DNA of 64,000 nucleotides, taken from contig JAFUEB010000001.1 of the NCBI GenBank assembly GCA_017464135.1, forward strand, positions 23,383 to 87,382, given 5' to 3'. Within the stretch, counting starts at the first letter, position 1; every line of letters begins with the position of its first letter. This document shows, piece by piece, positions 28,471 to 37,815 of the stretch. The stretch comes from Candidatus Saccharimonadota bacterium. Lineage in GTDB: Bacteria > Patescibacteriota > Saccharimonadia > Saccharimonadales > Saccharimonadaceae. The translations under genes and the position numbers were made by a program. A model generated the notes under the pieces. It was given only the letters and a program-made list of their open reading frames with translations, had not been told where the DNA came from and made no database searches.

Positions 28471-31400
28471 CTATGCATGCCAACCAAATGTACGACGCCT
28501 ATGAATTCGAAGGCCATAATATGTACTGACACTTGCCACTGCTACCACGAGCGAAGCCGTTACAATGATTTGCGGAACACCCATATCATCGCCACGCGTA
28601 AACGCACCCGTGTCCGGAATCTTAATCTCAACCCCAACCGTCTGTTTCACGTCATTTAGATCCTTGTGTTCAGCAATTAATTCATCTTCCGTGAGTTCCT
28701 GCGCTGGCGTAATCACATCACCAGTTTCTTCATCGATTTCTTCTTCAATCCATTCACCAAAGTAGAGTTCTTCAAACACCACAATTTCCTTACCCGTCAT
28801 GCCATCAGTCTTAAAGGTAAACTCCATTTCCTCAAAGCCATGGTCATCTTCTGCCACAAATACATGAATCACCTTGGTTTTCTCATCTAATAATTCAATT
28901 ACTTCGCCAGTGTCTTTGTCGCGTAACTCACCTACCAAAGTATAAGTATCACCAACCACCAAACCTTCATATTCAATCTTGTCAACCACCGTCGCTTCGA
29001 TATCTTTCTTCAGTTCCTTGTCGCCATCGGTTTTGTCAGTCGCTATCGTATGAATCTTTGGTGTCGCCACATCAATCATCTGCTTCGTGTCGTTCGCATC
29101 CTTGTGCCAGGCAATCAAAGTCTCCGAATTATTATTTTCCACGCGGTACAACTCTTCGTAAATCACTAGTGACTTGCCCTTAAATTCACGTGTATCAAAC
29201 TTAAATTCTACCTGCGTTTCAGTCGGAATCACGCTCGCACTTCTAAGATCAATCGTTGTTTCGCCAATCACCTCAGCACGGTCACCGGTTTCCACAATCG
29301 CTTCAATCGGTGTATCTTCCGTCTCGGAGCCATTCTCGCCTTTTCTTTCTACCACATAACCAACAACCTTATATTTCTCTTTCGTTAAGCCTTCAAGACT
29401 CACCGTATCCACAATCGTCGCCATACCAACACCAATTGTGTGGTCACTATCAAGTTTATCCACCGCTTCCGTACCCACGCGCGGACGTACTTTCACGGTC
29501 TGGTTCGTATCATTAATGTTTTCGTGACCAATCACGAGATCCGTCAGCTGGTCTTCCCAGTTCGACGACGTCACGCCATCCACATATTCATAAACGCGCT
29601 CGTACACGACCACTTCCTTACCCGGAATCGTCGTCGCATCAATATTAAATCTCACTGTCGATGAACTCTCGACCGCATCCGGCATTGTAATCTTCGTAAT
29701 CTTCGCCGGTACTTCTACGCCACCGATTTCCAGTACCTTAGTCGTACCAGTTGACTTCGTTTCGGCCTTATCAATTAATCTTGCTACCAAGATGTAATCA
29801 CGTCCCACTACCAAATTCTGGTAGGTCACTTCATCGCGAATCACCTGTGCTCTGTCCGGCTCTATAATCTTATCGCCATCCGTATCATCCGTCGCATTCG
29901 TTGAAAGTCCGAGATCCACCACGCGCACGATTTCCTTCGTATCCGAGAAATCCGCATTGTGTACTGTCGTGAGAAGCCACTCATCGCCATTTCGCTTGTA
30001 AAGTTTTTGAATAATACCAAGTGTTTCACCAATGTATTCCGTCGTATCGATTGTGTTAAAGTTGAGATCAAAGCTGCCCGTTCCGCCGCTCGATGCCGTA
30101 AAGTTCTGTGCCTTCGTCGTAATCTTCTCTTGCGGTGGCGTAATCTTCCAAAGCTCGCCTTCCACGCGGTAACTTGCGCCCGCCTCAAGACCACCATACA
30201 TCGTGTAATCCGTCACGCCAGCGTTCTCGCCAATCTCAATTTCCTTATCTTCCGGCGAGACATTTTCCTTGTCATCCGGATTACTATTCGTATTTCTTGC
30301 TACCGTATCAATCTGTGGGTTATCCGGTAGTTCGTTTACCACTGTCTTCGTAACCGTCTGTCCTTGCGACGAAATCGTGACAGTAAAGCTCTCCTTTTTA
30401 TAGGCCACGTTCTTCGACGATTCATTTTCAACCACCGTATAAGTGCCATAAACAATATTGTTTAGTGTCACCACGCCATTAGCATCGGTTTCACCAGTCG
30501 TATAGTTAATCCCCGCGTTCGCCGTATTCGTCAGCGTAAAGGTAATTCCCGCAAACGGCGCATTCGTCCAACTATTTGTCGTCCCATCATAAATCTTGCG
30601 ATACTTTGTAATCGTGAGACTACCTTTAATAATCGAGTTCGAGAATGGCATCGATGTGAGATCAAACATCTGTCCATTCGTAGTTAGATAAAACTTCTTA
30701 CAACTCGTATCCGTCAAATTGTAACCCGTACTGGCGCTAGTTTCCTTCACACAATACCAGCTTCCGCCTGCCACCGGATCAATCGAAAGTGCCGAAGAAC
30801 TAGTCGAGGCGAGACCATACGCGTTCGTCGTGAGAGTCACGCCAGTGGAAGTACCCACTGAGCCATTCGAATCCGACTTATAAACTGTAAAGGTCGTGCC
30901 TTGCACCGATGCTAAGCCACGTGCCGAAGTCGAATTGGTTTCCACATCTACCTTCTTTACCGTCACGCCACCATTTAGCACTTGCTTGGTGTTAGACTTG
31001 TTTACCGTGGCTGTTGAACCCGTCGGAATCGTACCACACACTGGCGTCGTATCTTGCACATACCCATTTGGTGGCGTCGTTTCCACAAAACAAACTACCT
31101 TACCGGCATCACCCGAAAGTGTCGACGTATAACCATCCGACCCAGTTGTCTTAGTTGCGATCGTTACACTACTATTTCCCTGTTCGTAAACTCTAAAGGT
31201 CGCATTAGCGAGCGGCGCATTGGTCGCCGAATCATACTTATAAAGCCGAATATTACCAGTCGCCTTCGTATTTGCCATATTCACATAGACAGTTGAGTTC
31301 GCCTGGATAGTTGCACAATGTGGGGTTGAGTCTAGCACATACCCACTCGGCGGCGTCGTCTCCACGAAACAAATCGTGTTCCCTGCCGTCGCTTCGTATG

Positions 31401-32313
31401 ACGGAGTATAGCCATTCGAACCGGTCGTCCGGTTTGCCAATGTCGTGCCGCTATTATTCTGGTTGTAAAGTCTAAAGACCGCGCCACTAAGTACACCCGT
31501 ACCACTCAGTGCTGCATTATATCCAGTTGCTGAGTCATACTTCAGCATTTGAATGTAACCCGTTTGCACTACCGGAGTCGGCGTGTAACTACCTTCAATC
31601 CAACCGAGCGTCTGGTGACTTGAATCGCTTGGGTTAAAAGTATACAGAGTGTATTGCGCTGGCGCATCTGAATAATTCGAATTAAACCAACTCATAATTG
31701 TGTTGTAAGCTTGCGTCATACTGCTAGCCGCTGAGCCAGACAGACCGGCATAGTAACTACCAGCCGTTCCAGTGTAAACTGCACCAGCGAGCACGTGTCC
31801 CACCACGAACGCTCTTGCCTGCCCCGCCGTAAAACTCGCCCCGTAGCCATAAGTCACCGATCCAGCACTTGTAATTTGTGAACCAAGGCTTTCAAGATCC
31901 ATTCCAGTCGACTTAAAGGCATTGTAAATCGTCGGGTTCACCGCCGCGTTCGTCACAAGCATAATTTTTACAATTGTCTGGTTCGATGAACTACTAATAT
32001 AGCCATAATCACCCACGTGTGATGCTTTACCCGGTTGCAAGCACATTGCATACGAAGTATAACAACCGCCACCATTCCAACATGGTGCCCCCGAAGAACC
32101 ATCATTAATACGATAAATATGTGTATTTAGCGAACCATAGGACATACCACCCGAAGGTGTCGCGCCTTCCATCATCGGCGAATCTGCCACGGCAAGTGGC
32201 GTTTCATTCATACTTCTGACTAAACCAAAAATGGCCAATGCTGCAATCATAGCAAAGGCTAGCCCATTCACGGCTTTCAGAAAAATCTCCCGACTTTTTG
32301 TTTTTATCTTCAT
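28471..32313 (-). CDS. Giant VaFE/SpaA-repeat surface adhesin with sortase signal
   Basis: A 1280-aa cell-wall protein. Signal peptide (about 10-42). An N-terminal domain (45-245) has a Cys in YAMCLQPG (about 90) and a Gln in TAGQARAF (about 162), arranged like thioester adhesin domains. Four SpaA/Cna_B-like prealbumin domains follow (about 250-665), with repeated CFVETTPPxGYV. Four VaFE-type repeats come next (about 690-1225), each ending in a strand such as VVYERVY, VIYEELY or VVFEELY. The C-terminus has the sortase-like motif IPDTG (about 1231), a membrane helix and a basic tail. It is a likely host-attachment protein, probably stabilised by intramolecular isopeptide or ester bonds. Confidence 0.9.
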   Translation of the reverse strand: MKIKTKSREIFLKAVNGLAFAMIAALAIFGLVRSMNETPLAVADSPMMEGATPSGGMSYGSLNTHIYRINDGSSGAPCWNGGGCYTSYAMCLQPGKASHVGDYGYISSSSNQTIVKIMLVTNAAVNPTIYNAFKSTGMDLESLGSQITSAGSVTYGYGASFTAGQARAFVVGHVLAGAVYTGTAGSYYAGLSGSAASSMTQAYNTIMSWFNSNYSDAPAQYTLYTFNPSDSSHQTLGWIEGSYTPTPVVQTGYIQMLKYDSATGYNAALSGTGVLSGAVFRLYNQNNSGTTLANRTTGSNGYTPSYEATAGNTICFVETTPPSGYVLDSTPHCATIQANSTVYVNMANTKATGNIRLYKYDSATNAPLANATFRVYEQGNSSVTIATKTTGSDGYTSTLSGDAGKVVCFVETTPPNGYVQDTTPVCGTIPTGSTATVNKSNTKQVLNGGVTVKKVDVETNSTSARGLASVQGTTFTVYKSDSNGSVGTSTGVTLTTNAYGLASTSSSALSIDPVAGGSWYCVKETSASTGYNLTDTSCKKFYLTTNGQMFDLTSMPFSNSIIKGSLTITKYRKIYDGTTNSWTNAPFAGITFTLTNTANAGINYTTGETDANGVVTLNNIVYGTYTVVENESSKNVAYKKESFTVTISSQGQTVTKTVVNELPDNPQIDTVARNTNSNPDDKENVSPEDKEIEIGENAGVTDYTMYGGLEAGASYRVEGELWKITPPQEKITTKAQNFTASSGGTGSFDLNFNTIDTTEYIGETLGIIQKLYKRNGDEWLLTTVHNADFSDTKEIVRVVDLGLSTNATDDTDGDKIIEPDRAQVIRDEVTYQNLVVGRDYILVARLIDKAETKSTGTTKVLEIGGVEVPAKITKITMPDAVESSSTVRFNIDATTIPGKEVVVYERVYEYVDGVTSSNWEDQLTDLVIGHENINDTNQTVKVRPRVGTEAVDKLDSDHTIGVGMATIVDTVSLEGLTKEKYKVVGYVVERKGENGSETEDTPIEAIVETGDRAEVIGETTIDLRSASVIPTETQVEFKFDTREFKGKSLVIYEELYRVENNNSETLIAWHKDANDTKQMIDVATPKIHTIATDKTDGDKELKKDIEATVVDKIEYEGLVVGDTYTLVGELRDKDTGEVIELLDEKTKVIHVFVAEDDHGFEEMEFTFKTDGMTGKEIVVFEELYFGEWIEEEIDEETGDVITPAQELTEDELIAEHKDLNDVKQTVGVEIKIPDTGAFTRGDDMGVPQIIVTASLVVAVASVSTYYGLRIHRRRTFGWHA

Positions 32314-32323
32314 TTTTTAAAAC

Positions 32324-32340
32324 TATATGACCTTTATTTA
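32324..32340 (-). promoter_or_regulatory. Conserved 17-nt 5'-UTR element of VaFE gene
   Basis: The minus strand reads TAAATAAAGGTCATATA, identical to 21844-21860 upstream of the A2M-like gene. It lies 10 nt before the ATG of the VaFE adhesin, downstream of TTGACT and a TATAGA-type -10 region. Confidence 0.6.
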
Positions 32341-32398
32341 TCTCTATAATTGCACTTATGTTTAAAAAAGTCAAGTGTTTTATAATATAATTATCTAT

Positions 32399-33016
32399 AT
32401 GGAAGATAAATTATTATATATAGGCCATGCCAGCCTCCGCCTGACTACTAGCGATGGCAAAAATATTTATGTAGATCCTTATGCCGGAAACGACAGTGAC
32501 TACGAACTCCCGGCCGATTTAATCCTTATTACTCACGACCATTTCGACCATAACGAAATTTCTAAAGTCCAGCACCGCGACCACGCGACTATCATTACCG
32601 AAAAAGAAGCCCTCATTAATGGCGAATACAAATCCTTCGATTTAGATTTTGTAAAAGTCGAGGCTGTTTCCGCCGGCTATAACCAATTCCACGACGAAAC
32701 CAAATGCGTTGGCTATATTCTCACTCTAAAAAGCGGCATCACCCTCTACATTCCAGGTGACACCACCATTACGCCACAGATGGATTCCTTCGCAAGTCGT
32801 AACCTAGACTACGCCTTCTTCCCGATGGATGGTACCTATACGATGACACCGGAACTTGCGACCGAAGCGGCCGAGAAAGTTCACGCGAAGCATAGCATCC
32901 CATACCACACCGACCCAAATAACGACGCTCTAAATCACGACATCGTCGCTCGCTTCACCGTGGAAAACAAACTCGTCGTCGAAAAAGGCGAAGAGATTTC
33001 TCTAACTAATTCTTAA
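32399..33016 (+). CDS. UlaG-like metallo-beta-lactamase-fold hydrolase
   Basis: A 205-aa protein starting MEDKLLYIGHASLRL. The HxHxDH motif is HDHFDH (46-51). Later ligands are in YIPGDTTITP and the conserved C-terminal IPYHTDP. The order matches the Lactamase_B_3/UlaG-like family of small MBL hydrolases and phosphodiesterases; substrate unknown. Two overlapping TATAAT boxes (32381-32391) end 7 nt before the ATG at 32399, indicating a leaderless mRNA, so the earlier in-frame start is rejected. The 3' end overlaps the converging DUF6056 gene by four nt. Confidence 0.82.
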   Translation: MEDKLLYIGHASLRLTTSDGKNIYVDPYAGNDSDYELPADLILITHDHFDHNEISKVQHRDHATIITEKEALINGEYKSFDLDFVKVEAVSAGYNQFHDETKCVGYILTLKSGITLYIPGDTTITPQMDSFASRNLDYAFFPMDGTYTMTPELATEAAEKVHAKHSIPYHTDPNNDALNHDIVARFTVENKLVVEKGEEISLTNS

Positions 33017-34491
33017 AATTGTTCGTTTACCACATCGACTTCCATCGGAATGTTGTAGAACATTTTGTAGCGCTCGGTAAATTTATCAAACGTCGGTGAC
33101 GACACCCACATTAGTGAATCAAACGGCAAGCGTTTCAGGATTACTTCTTGCTTCCCCGCTTCCACTTCTTTTCGGATCGTCTTTAGTCGCATTACATCCA
33201 CATAATAAACTGGTACAAAAATGCACACATAAACCGCCACGACTACTACGGCACTGAGTCTTAACGCCTTCTCGAGCCACGGCAAGAATTCATTTTGCTT
33301 TTTCGCTTTAAACGGTTCCAGCGCCTGCACCCACACCATCAAACTTATAATCACTAATAATATATATGGTGAGAAAAAGTTCCTCGGCCCAATCGGCGTC
33401 ACCACAAGGAGCGGCCCGACGAGAATTGCAAACGAAAGCCACAGCACCGTCATGATTCTCCGTTCTGTCTTTTTGTCCTTCAAAATCGAAATCGTAAACA
33501 CCACGAGCGACACAATCGCAATGAAAGAAAGAAGTGCTTCGAGATACAAAAAGACTTTCGGCTTGTACGTCGCGCCAATCACCACGTTGCTCAGCACGTC
33601 AATTAATGTAAATGCAGCAAAAACCGCAAACGACCACACCGATACTTTGTTTCTTTTATGCCCGCCGAGGAAGAACAGCCCACCAAGAAACAGCGACAAA
33701 ACTAGAACCACATTCTTAAATAATCCATACGGGTGAATCGCCGTCACGTAATTCTCTTTCGCCCGCATAATGAGGTCCGTAACCGAAAAGCTCATCGTCC
33801 GATACCCGTCCTGTGCACTCGCAATATTTGTATACGCCGAATTCGTGAACATGAGGACCGCGCCAATCACCGCGCCAATCGTAAAGATTAGAAGCGCTGG
33901 CGAGAATCTTCTTTCCTTCGCCCACAAATAGATCTGAAGTAATATCGGCATCACCACGAAAAACACTGTCACATTCTCCATAATAAGGCTTCCGCCTAGC
34001 CCCAGTAAAAACATCCCAATTTTTAGCCAAAGCGACTCCACCTTGCCTTCAAAAACAATATTAAACACTACCATCAGAAACGTCACAATCATAATCGCCG
34101 TCGTCGCATAGTTGGAGAACCCAGACGTCCACGCCACCGACTGCGCGAAAATCTCATTTCCGACGAGAAAGATTAGCAGTATTGTCGCAAAGAACGCCCA
34201 CTTCTGTTTCACAATGCTTTTTACAATCCACCCTATTCCAAAGAATGTCCCCGCCATCACGAGAGCCTTGAGTACACGTAGCCGCGTCAAAACTAGCACG
34301 ATGATATAGCCAAAATATCGTCCACCATAGTCAACGAATCCGGCATTAATCCGATCAATCCCCACCGACGAGCCCCACGACCAGTCGTCACCTGTATACG
34401 GGAATAAATAGCAAAGCACCGCGAGGAGCACAAAAGTCATCAAGTACCAAGTCCGGTCCTTCCTAAGCCAATAACGTAATCTGTTTTTCAT
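33013..34491 (-). CDS. DUF6056-like polytopic membrane protein
   Basis: A 492-aa protein with about 11-12 helices. The first extracytoplasmic loop contains PYTGDDWSWGSSVG and a later GGRYFGY, resembling the DUF6056 family of glucosyltransferase-like GT-C membrane proteins (the DDW motif would be the acidic catalytic site). A soluble C-terminal tail (about 430-492) follows the last helix. The likely role is modification of surface glycan, but the substrate is unknown. Like the GT39-type gene at 3.7-5.2 kb it stands alone on the minus strand. Confidence 0.7.
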   Translation of the reverse strand: MKNRLRYWLRKDRTWYLMTFVLLAVLCYLFPYTGDDWSWGSSVGIDRINAGFVDYGGRYFGYIIVLVLTRLRVLKALVMAGTFFGIGWIVKSIVKQKWAFFATILLIFLVGNEIFAQSVAWTSGFSNYATTAIMIVTFLMVVFNIVFEGKVESLWLKIGMFLLGLGGSLIMENVTVFFVVMPILLQIYLWAKERRFSPALLIFTIGAVIGAVLMFTNSAYTNIASAQDGYRTMSFSVTDLIMRAKENYVTAIHPYGLFKNVVLVLSLFLGGLFFLGGHKRNKVSVWSFAVFAAFTLIDVLSNVVIGATYKPKVFLYLEALLSFIAIVSLVVFTISILKDKKTERRIMTVLWLSFAILVGPLLVVTPIGPRNFFSPYILLVIISLMVWVQALEPFKAKKQNEFLPWLEKALRLSAVVVVAVYVCIFVPVYYVDVMRLKTIRKEVEAGKQEVILKRLPFDSLMWVSSPTFDKFTERYKMFYNIPMEVDVVNEQF

Positions 34492-34561
34492 TTTTTACCT
34501 CTACAACTTGTATAGAATTATAAGATAAAACTCCCCGATTATCAATCTAACAATTTTTCAA

Positions 34562-34585
34562 TAAAAAAGCCCCCGTAGGGGCTTA
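34562..34585 (-). terminator. Intrinsic terminator (minus strand)
   Basis: AAGCCCC-TACG-GGGGCTT followed by T6 on the minus strand, directly after (partly overlapping) the stop codon of the 180-aa gene. Confidence 0.85.
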
Positions 34586-35125
34586 GGATTTTGTGCGATT
34601 CTTAGTTGAAGACTGAGCGTCCGTATTTAGAAGATTTGTTTCGTTATACGAGTTAACCGTGTATTCTCGGATAATTTTATCCTCTTCATAACGATAGACA
34701 ATCTCGATTTCCTGTCTTGTGACACTCGTATCAGGCATTTTCTTGCTTCCCCGCCGATAGCCGGAAAACAGCATCTCGGAATTCGCGTTATAAGACTGCG
34801 TTTCCACCGTTTCGATAGCGTTACCATTATTATCATAGTATTGGTACGTTTTCGTTTGGTGAATTCTCACCACGGCATCCTCGTCTCGAATATCATCATC
34901 GATGAATTCCTTGTTCGTTCCGTCATAGGCCGGGTTCACCGTTAGTCTAGTCGATAAATCAACTTCAACTACTTCCGGGCTCTCTTCTGGTGGCCTTAAG
35001 AAATGTTTAATCACCGAAGGAAAAAACTCTTCTCCGTGTGTCGCATAGTAATAATACCGGAAACACGAAAACGCCGCCAGAATGAGAAACAGAATAATAA
35101 TTAAGATCTTCTGGCCTCGTTTCAT
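34583..35125 (-). CDS. Membrane-anchored extracytoplasmic protein, 180 aa
   Basis: One N-terminal helix (about 7-26, IIILFLILAAFSCF) is followed by about 150 polar residues with Glu-rich linker EESPEVVEVD and Thr/Tyr-rich beta-like segments (YQYYDNNGNAIETVETQSY). No family recognised. GAGGTGA lies 4 nt before the ATG, an unusually good Shine-Dalgarno for this window. The gene is 13 nt downstream of the band-7 lipoprotein gene, so both probably form one operon. Confidence 0.7.
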   Translation of the reverse strand: MKRGQKILIIILFLILAAFSCFRYYYYATHGEEFFPSVIKHFLRPPEESPEVVEVDLSTRLTVNPAYDGTNKEFIDDDIRDEDAVVRIHQTKTYQYYDNNGNAIETVETQSYNANSEMLFSGYRRGSKKMPDTSVTRQEIEIVYRYEEDKIIREYTVNSYNETNLLNTDAQSSTKNRTKS

Positions 35126-35138
35126 TATGTCACCTCAC

Positions 35139-35984
35139 TTAAGGCTCGTCTTTCAGTGCCTCGTTGACGTAGTATTCAATCAACTGTTCCATCGGGCTAC
35201 CGGGGGTACAATGTCCATCCCATTTTTCGATAATGAGATAGGCTGCCACTTCAGGGGTGAATTTTTCGCTGAGTTCTTCCCAGCCAGCCGTCAGACGTTC
35301 GGCTTCATACTTCGCGAGCTCCGCCTGCGTTTCGGCACTAGCGATGTTCGTCTCATATTCCAGCTTGTCATTTTCGGCTCGCTTGGTGAGGATCGCTCCG
35401 CGCGAGAGTTCCTGGTCGTACGCTGCTTCCGGCGAGAGATTCCCGATTGAAACGGAAGTCACGGTGATGAGCGTCGTATCTTCGCCGTTGTGATACCCGA
35501 GATATTCATTAATTCTCTTCTGGAGTATCTCCTTAAAGATCGGCTCCACATACACTCGTTTCGTCGCATTTTTCGCTTCTACTTCAAGCAGTGCATCCTT
35601 CAGGGCATTTTCCACGATTGACTGTGGAATGATATTCTCCCGGTCTGAAACGTTTTTCACGAGCCAAACCGATTTTGCTCCGCCACCAATCCTATAGCTA
35701 AAGCTATAGCCAGAGGCATTGATAATGACGTCGTCTTTGCTCTGCCCCTCAATGGAATTACTGTAAGAAGCAGTCTTAATCTTGTTGTCTACGATCACAA
35801 TCGAAGTGTGCGTACTGTCATCAGTTGTATGACGCCCAGGCTGCAGGTATTCATCGGATACGATTCCGTCGTGTACCACGACACCAGTCGCGCCATCCGG
35901 CACTACCGTCTCACTACATCCCACCAGAAACACCATTACCATGAGAACGAGAATTGCGATTACCAGCTTTTTCACTGTCTTCAT
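35139..35984 (-). CDS. Band-7/SPFH-like lipoprotein
   Basis: A 281-aa protein with a lipoprotein signal (LVMVMVFLVGC-SE; Cys at about 23). The following domain resembles SPFH/prohibitin: PDGATGVVVHDG start, a strand-rich segment with QSKDDVIINASGYSFSYRI, a helix around ENALKDALLEVE, and a long charged helix (LEYETNIASAETQAELAKYE) typical of the stomatin coiled region. SPFH proteins organise membrane microdomains and protease complexes. Here the protein would face outward, tethered by lipid. AAAAGGATGGTG lies upstream of the ATG. The gene forms a pair with the 180-aa protein. Confidence 0.78.
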   Translation of the reverse strand: MKTVKKLVIAILVLMVMVFLVGCSETVVPDGATGVVVHDGIVSDEYLQPGRHTTDDSTHTSIVIVDNKIKTASYSNSIEGQSKDDVIINASGYSFSYRIGGGAKSVWLVKNVSDRENIIPQSIVENALKDALLEVEAKNATKRVYVEPIFKEILQKRINEYLGYHNGEDTTLITVTSVSIGNLSPEAAYDQELSRGAILTKRAENDKLEYETNIASAETQAELAKYEAERLTAGWEELSEKFTPEVAAYLIIEKWDGHCTPGSPMEQLIEYYVNEALKDEP

Positions 35985-36156
35985 TCACATGCACCATCCT
36001 TTTAAAAAATACTTTGGCTTTTCGCCAACCCGGTTATTTTAACACATTTTACAAAATAATGCAAATATTATTAGGGCTATGCCATTTACTTTTTGCCAAT
36101 TTTATGCTATAATTAATAAACTCGTTTGAGTATATTTTTATAGGGGGTGTACCTTA

Positions 36157-36876
36157 ATGAAAAAATGGTTATTCTGTCTAGCAATCGTTCTCTGCTTCGT
36201 GCTTTTATTTAGTATCAGCGCTTTAGCTGAGAACAAAGAGCCCGTCGCAGAAAACGAAGAAGATGAGTTCTACGCCACCGTAATCACGGACGAACTCTTC
36301 GACCGCATCTACGGCAAATCGTTCAAGACCGATTGCACGGTCTCGCGCGATGAACTTCGCTATCTGCATCTACTCCATGTGGATTTAGACGGCGAAACCC
36401 ACGAAGGCGAAATGATCGTCAACTACCACATCGCAGATACCGTCCTCGACATCTTCCGCGAACTCTACGAAGCGAAATACCCGATTGAAAAAATCCGCCT
36501 CGTAGACGAATACGATGCGGACGACGAAGCCTCGATGCGTGACAACAATTCGTCCAGTTTCAACTTCCGTTTCATCTCGCACACCACGCGTGTTTCGAAG
36601 CACGGCCTCGGCCTCGCCATTGATATCAACACGCTCTACAATCCTTACACCAAGGTCGTAGACGGCGAACGGATTATCGAACCGGCGACCGGCGAACCCT
36701 ATCTGGATCGCGACGCGGACTTCCCGTACAAGATTGATCACGACGACCTCGCCTATAAGCTCTTCACTGAAGCCGGCTTCGAGTGGGGCGGCGACTGGAC
36801 CGACCGCAAGGACTACCAGCACTTCGAAATCCCGACTGACGTCATCGAATCCTGGTACCCCGAAAACGCAGCATAA
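36157..36876 (+). CDS. Secreted M15-family peptidoglycan peptidase
   Basis: A 239-aa protein with a signal peptide (about 1-24, ending ISALAE). The C-terminal half is an M15 zinc peptidase: SKHGLGLAIDIN gives the complete SxHxxGxAxD motif (His and Asp ligands), and DYQHFEIP supplies the third ligand His. It cleaves D-Ala-containing or L-Ala-D-Glu cross-links of peptidoglycan, for remodelling or attack on a host wall. All zinc ligands are intact, unlike the paralogue at 24.8 kb. TATAAT lies about 45 nt upstream and AGGGGGTGT serves as ribosome site. Confidence 0.88.
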   Translation: MKKWLFCLAIVLCFVLLFSISALAENKEPVAENEEDEFYATVITDELFDRIYGKSFKTDCTVSRDELRYLHLLHVDLDGETHEGEMIVNYHIADTVLDIFRELYEAKYPIEKIRLVDEYDADDEASMRDNNSSSFNFRFISHTTRVSKHGLGLAIDINTLYNPYTKVVDGERIIEPATGEPYLDRDADFPYKIDHDDLAYKLFTEAGFEWGGDWTDRKDYQHFEIPTDVIESWYPENAA

Positions 36877-36882
36877 CCAAAA

Positions 36883-36905
36883 GACCCGCGAAAGCGGGTT
36901 TTTCT
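36883..36905 (+). terminator. Intrinsic terminator of M15 peptidase gene
   Basis: ACCCGC-GAAA-GCGGGT stem with a GNRA-type loop, followed by T5. Confidence 0.9.
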
Positions 36906-36949
36906 TGAGCAATATAGTAGTAATACAATCTGGTCTTAGTTCGTTACAT

Positions 36950-37693
36950 CTACTTGTTCTTTTTTTGTCTTAAACGTTTTTCTTGGTATTCTTTTTCAGC
37001 TCGCAAAAAGCTTTCAGCGACTTCCATCATCTGTTTTTTACTAGAAAACGGATCACGCTCACTATACTCTTTTAAATCATTTTTGATGAGTGAGATTAGT
37101 TGATCGACTCTAACAATATGCTCTCTGTCATATTTTGAAGCTTCCCTGGCATTAATAATACTTTCAGTATTTGAAACCACTACTAGCGGCTTATACCAAT
37201 TCTTTTCAAATAATGCGCTAAAAAGAGCGTTTGTAATTCTATCGTTCTTTTGACGCCAACGTTGTTTCACGGTATCCATATGCCTTTGGTTCTGAGAAAG
37301 CGGAGATTCATGGCTAACTACTTTCTTTCCGTTTCTAATTAGAATTGTGCCATCCTTGCAAATCTTCCAGTCCCCACTCCAATTCTTACTCTCAATCAAA
37401 TAGGTCCATCCTCTTGTTATTACAACAAAATCAATCTGTGCATCTTCTACATGTATCCCATGCAAAATATACATACCTATATCAGAATGTTCTAATTGGT
37501 ATAAAATATTAGCCTCTCCCTCAGCGCCCTTCTTAAGACCAGCAAGTTTTTTCTTATTCTCGATCGAACGATGAGATTCTAAATAAGCAATCTGCCTTTG
37601 AAACCCTTCATCATCACGTTTAAGTATTACTGGTGTATGAAATCCACCAAAAAACTCCTGAACGCCGTTAAAAAAAGAATCCATGGTCGCCAT
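36950..37693 (-). CDS. NERD-domain (nuclease-related) protein
   Basis: A 247-aa protein. The central NERD domain has GAEGEANILYQL, AQIDFVVITRGWTYLIE and SKNWSGDWKI, matching the E...D...ExK core of a restriction-endonuclease-like fold. The C-terminus is helical and basic (QEKRLRQKKNK). NERD proteins are often linked to plasmid-borne or defence functions, but the substrate is not known. TATAAT lies seven nt before the ATG at 37693 (leaderless); the internal Met4 is an alternative start. It is divergent from the Mrr-type gene. Confidence 0.85.
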   Translation of the reverse strand: MATMDSFFNGVQEFFGGFHTPVILKRDDEGFQRQIAYLESHRSIENKKKLAGLKKGAEGEANILYQLEHSDIGMYILHGIHVEDAQIDFVVITRGWTYLIESKNWSGDWKICKDGTILIRNGKKVVSHESPLSQNQRHMDTVKQRWRQKNDRITNALFSALFEKNWYKPLVVVSNTESIINAREASKYDREHIVRVDQLISLIKNDLKEYSERDPFSSKKQMMEVAESFLRAEKEYQEKRLRQKKNK

Positions 37694-37815
37694 AATTACT
37701 ATTATACGCGCTACAATTAGAATAGCAAACTAAAGCGATAAGCCTACCACTTTCTCAATAGAAACACCATTATTCGCTGTGTTATAATCATAATAATACG
37801 AATAAAAGGTTAATT

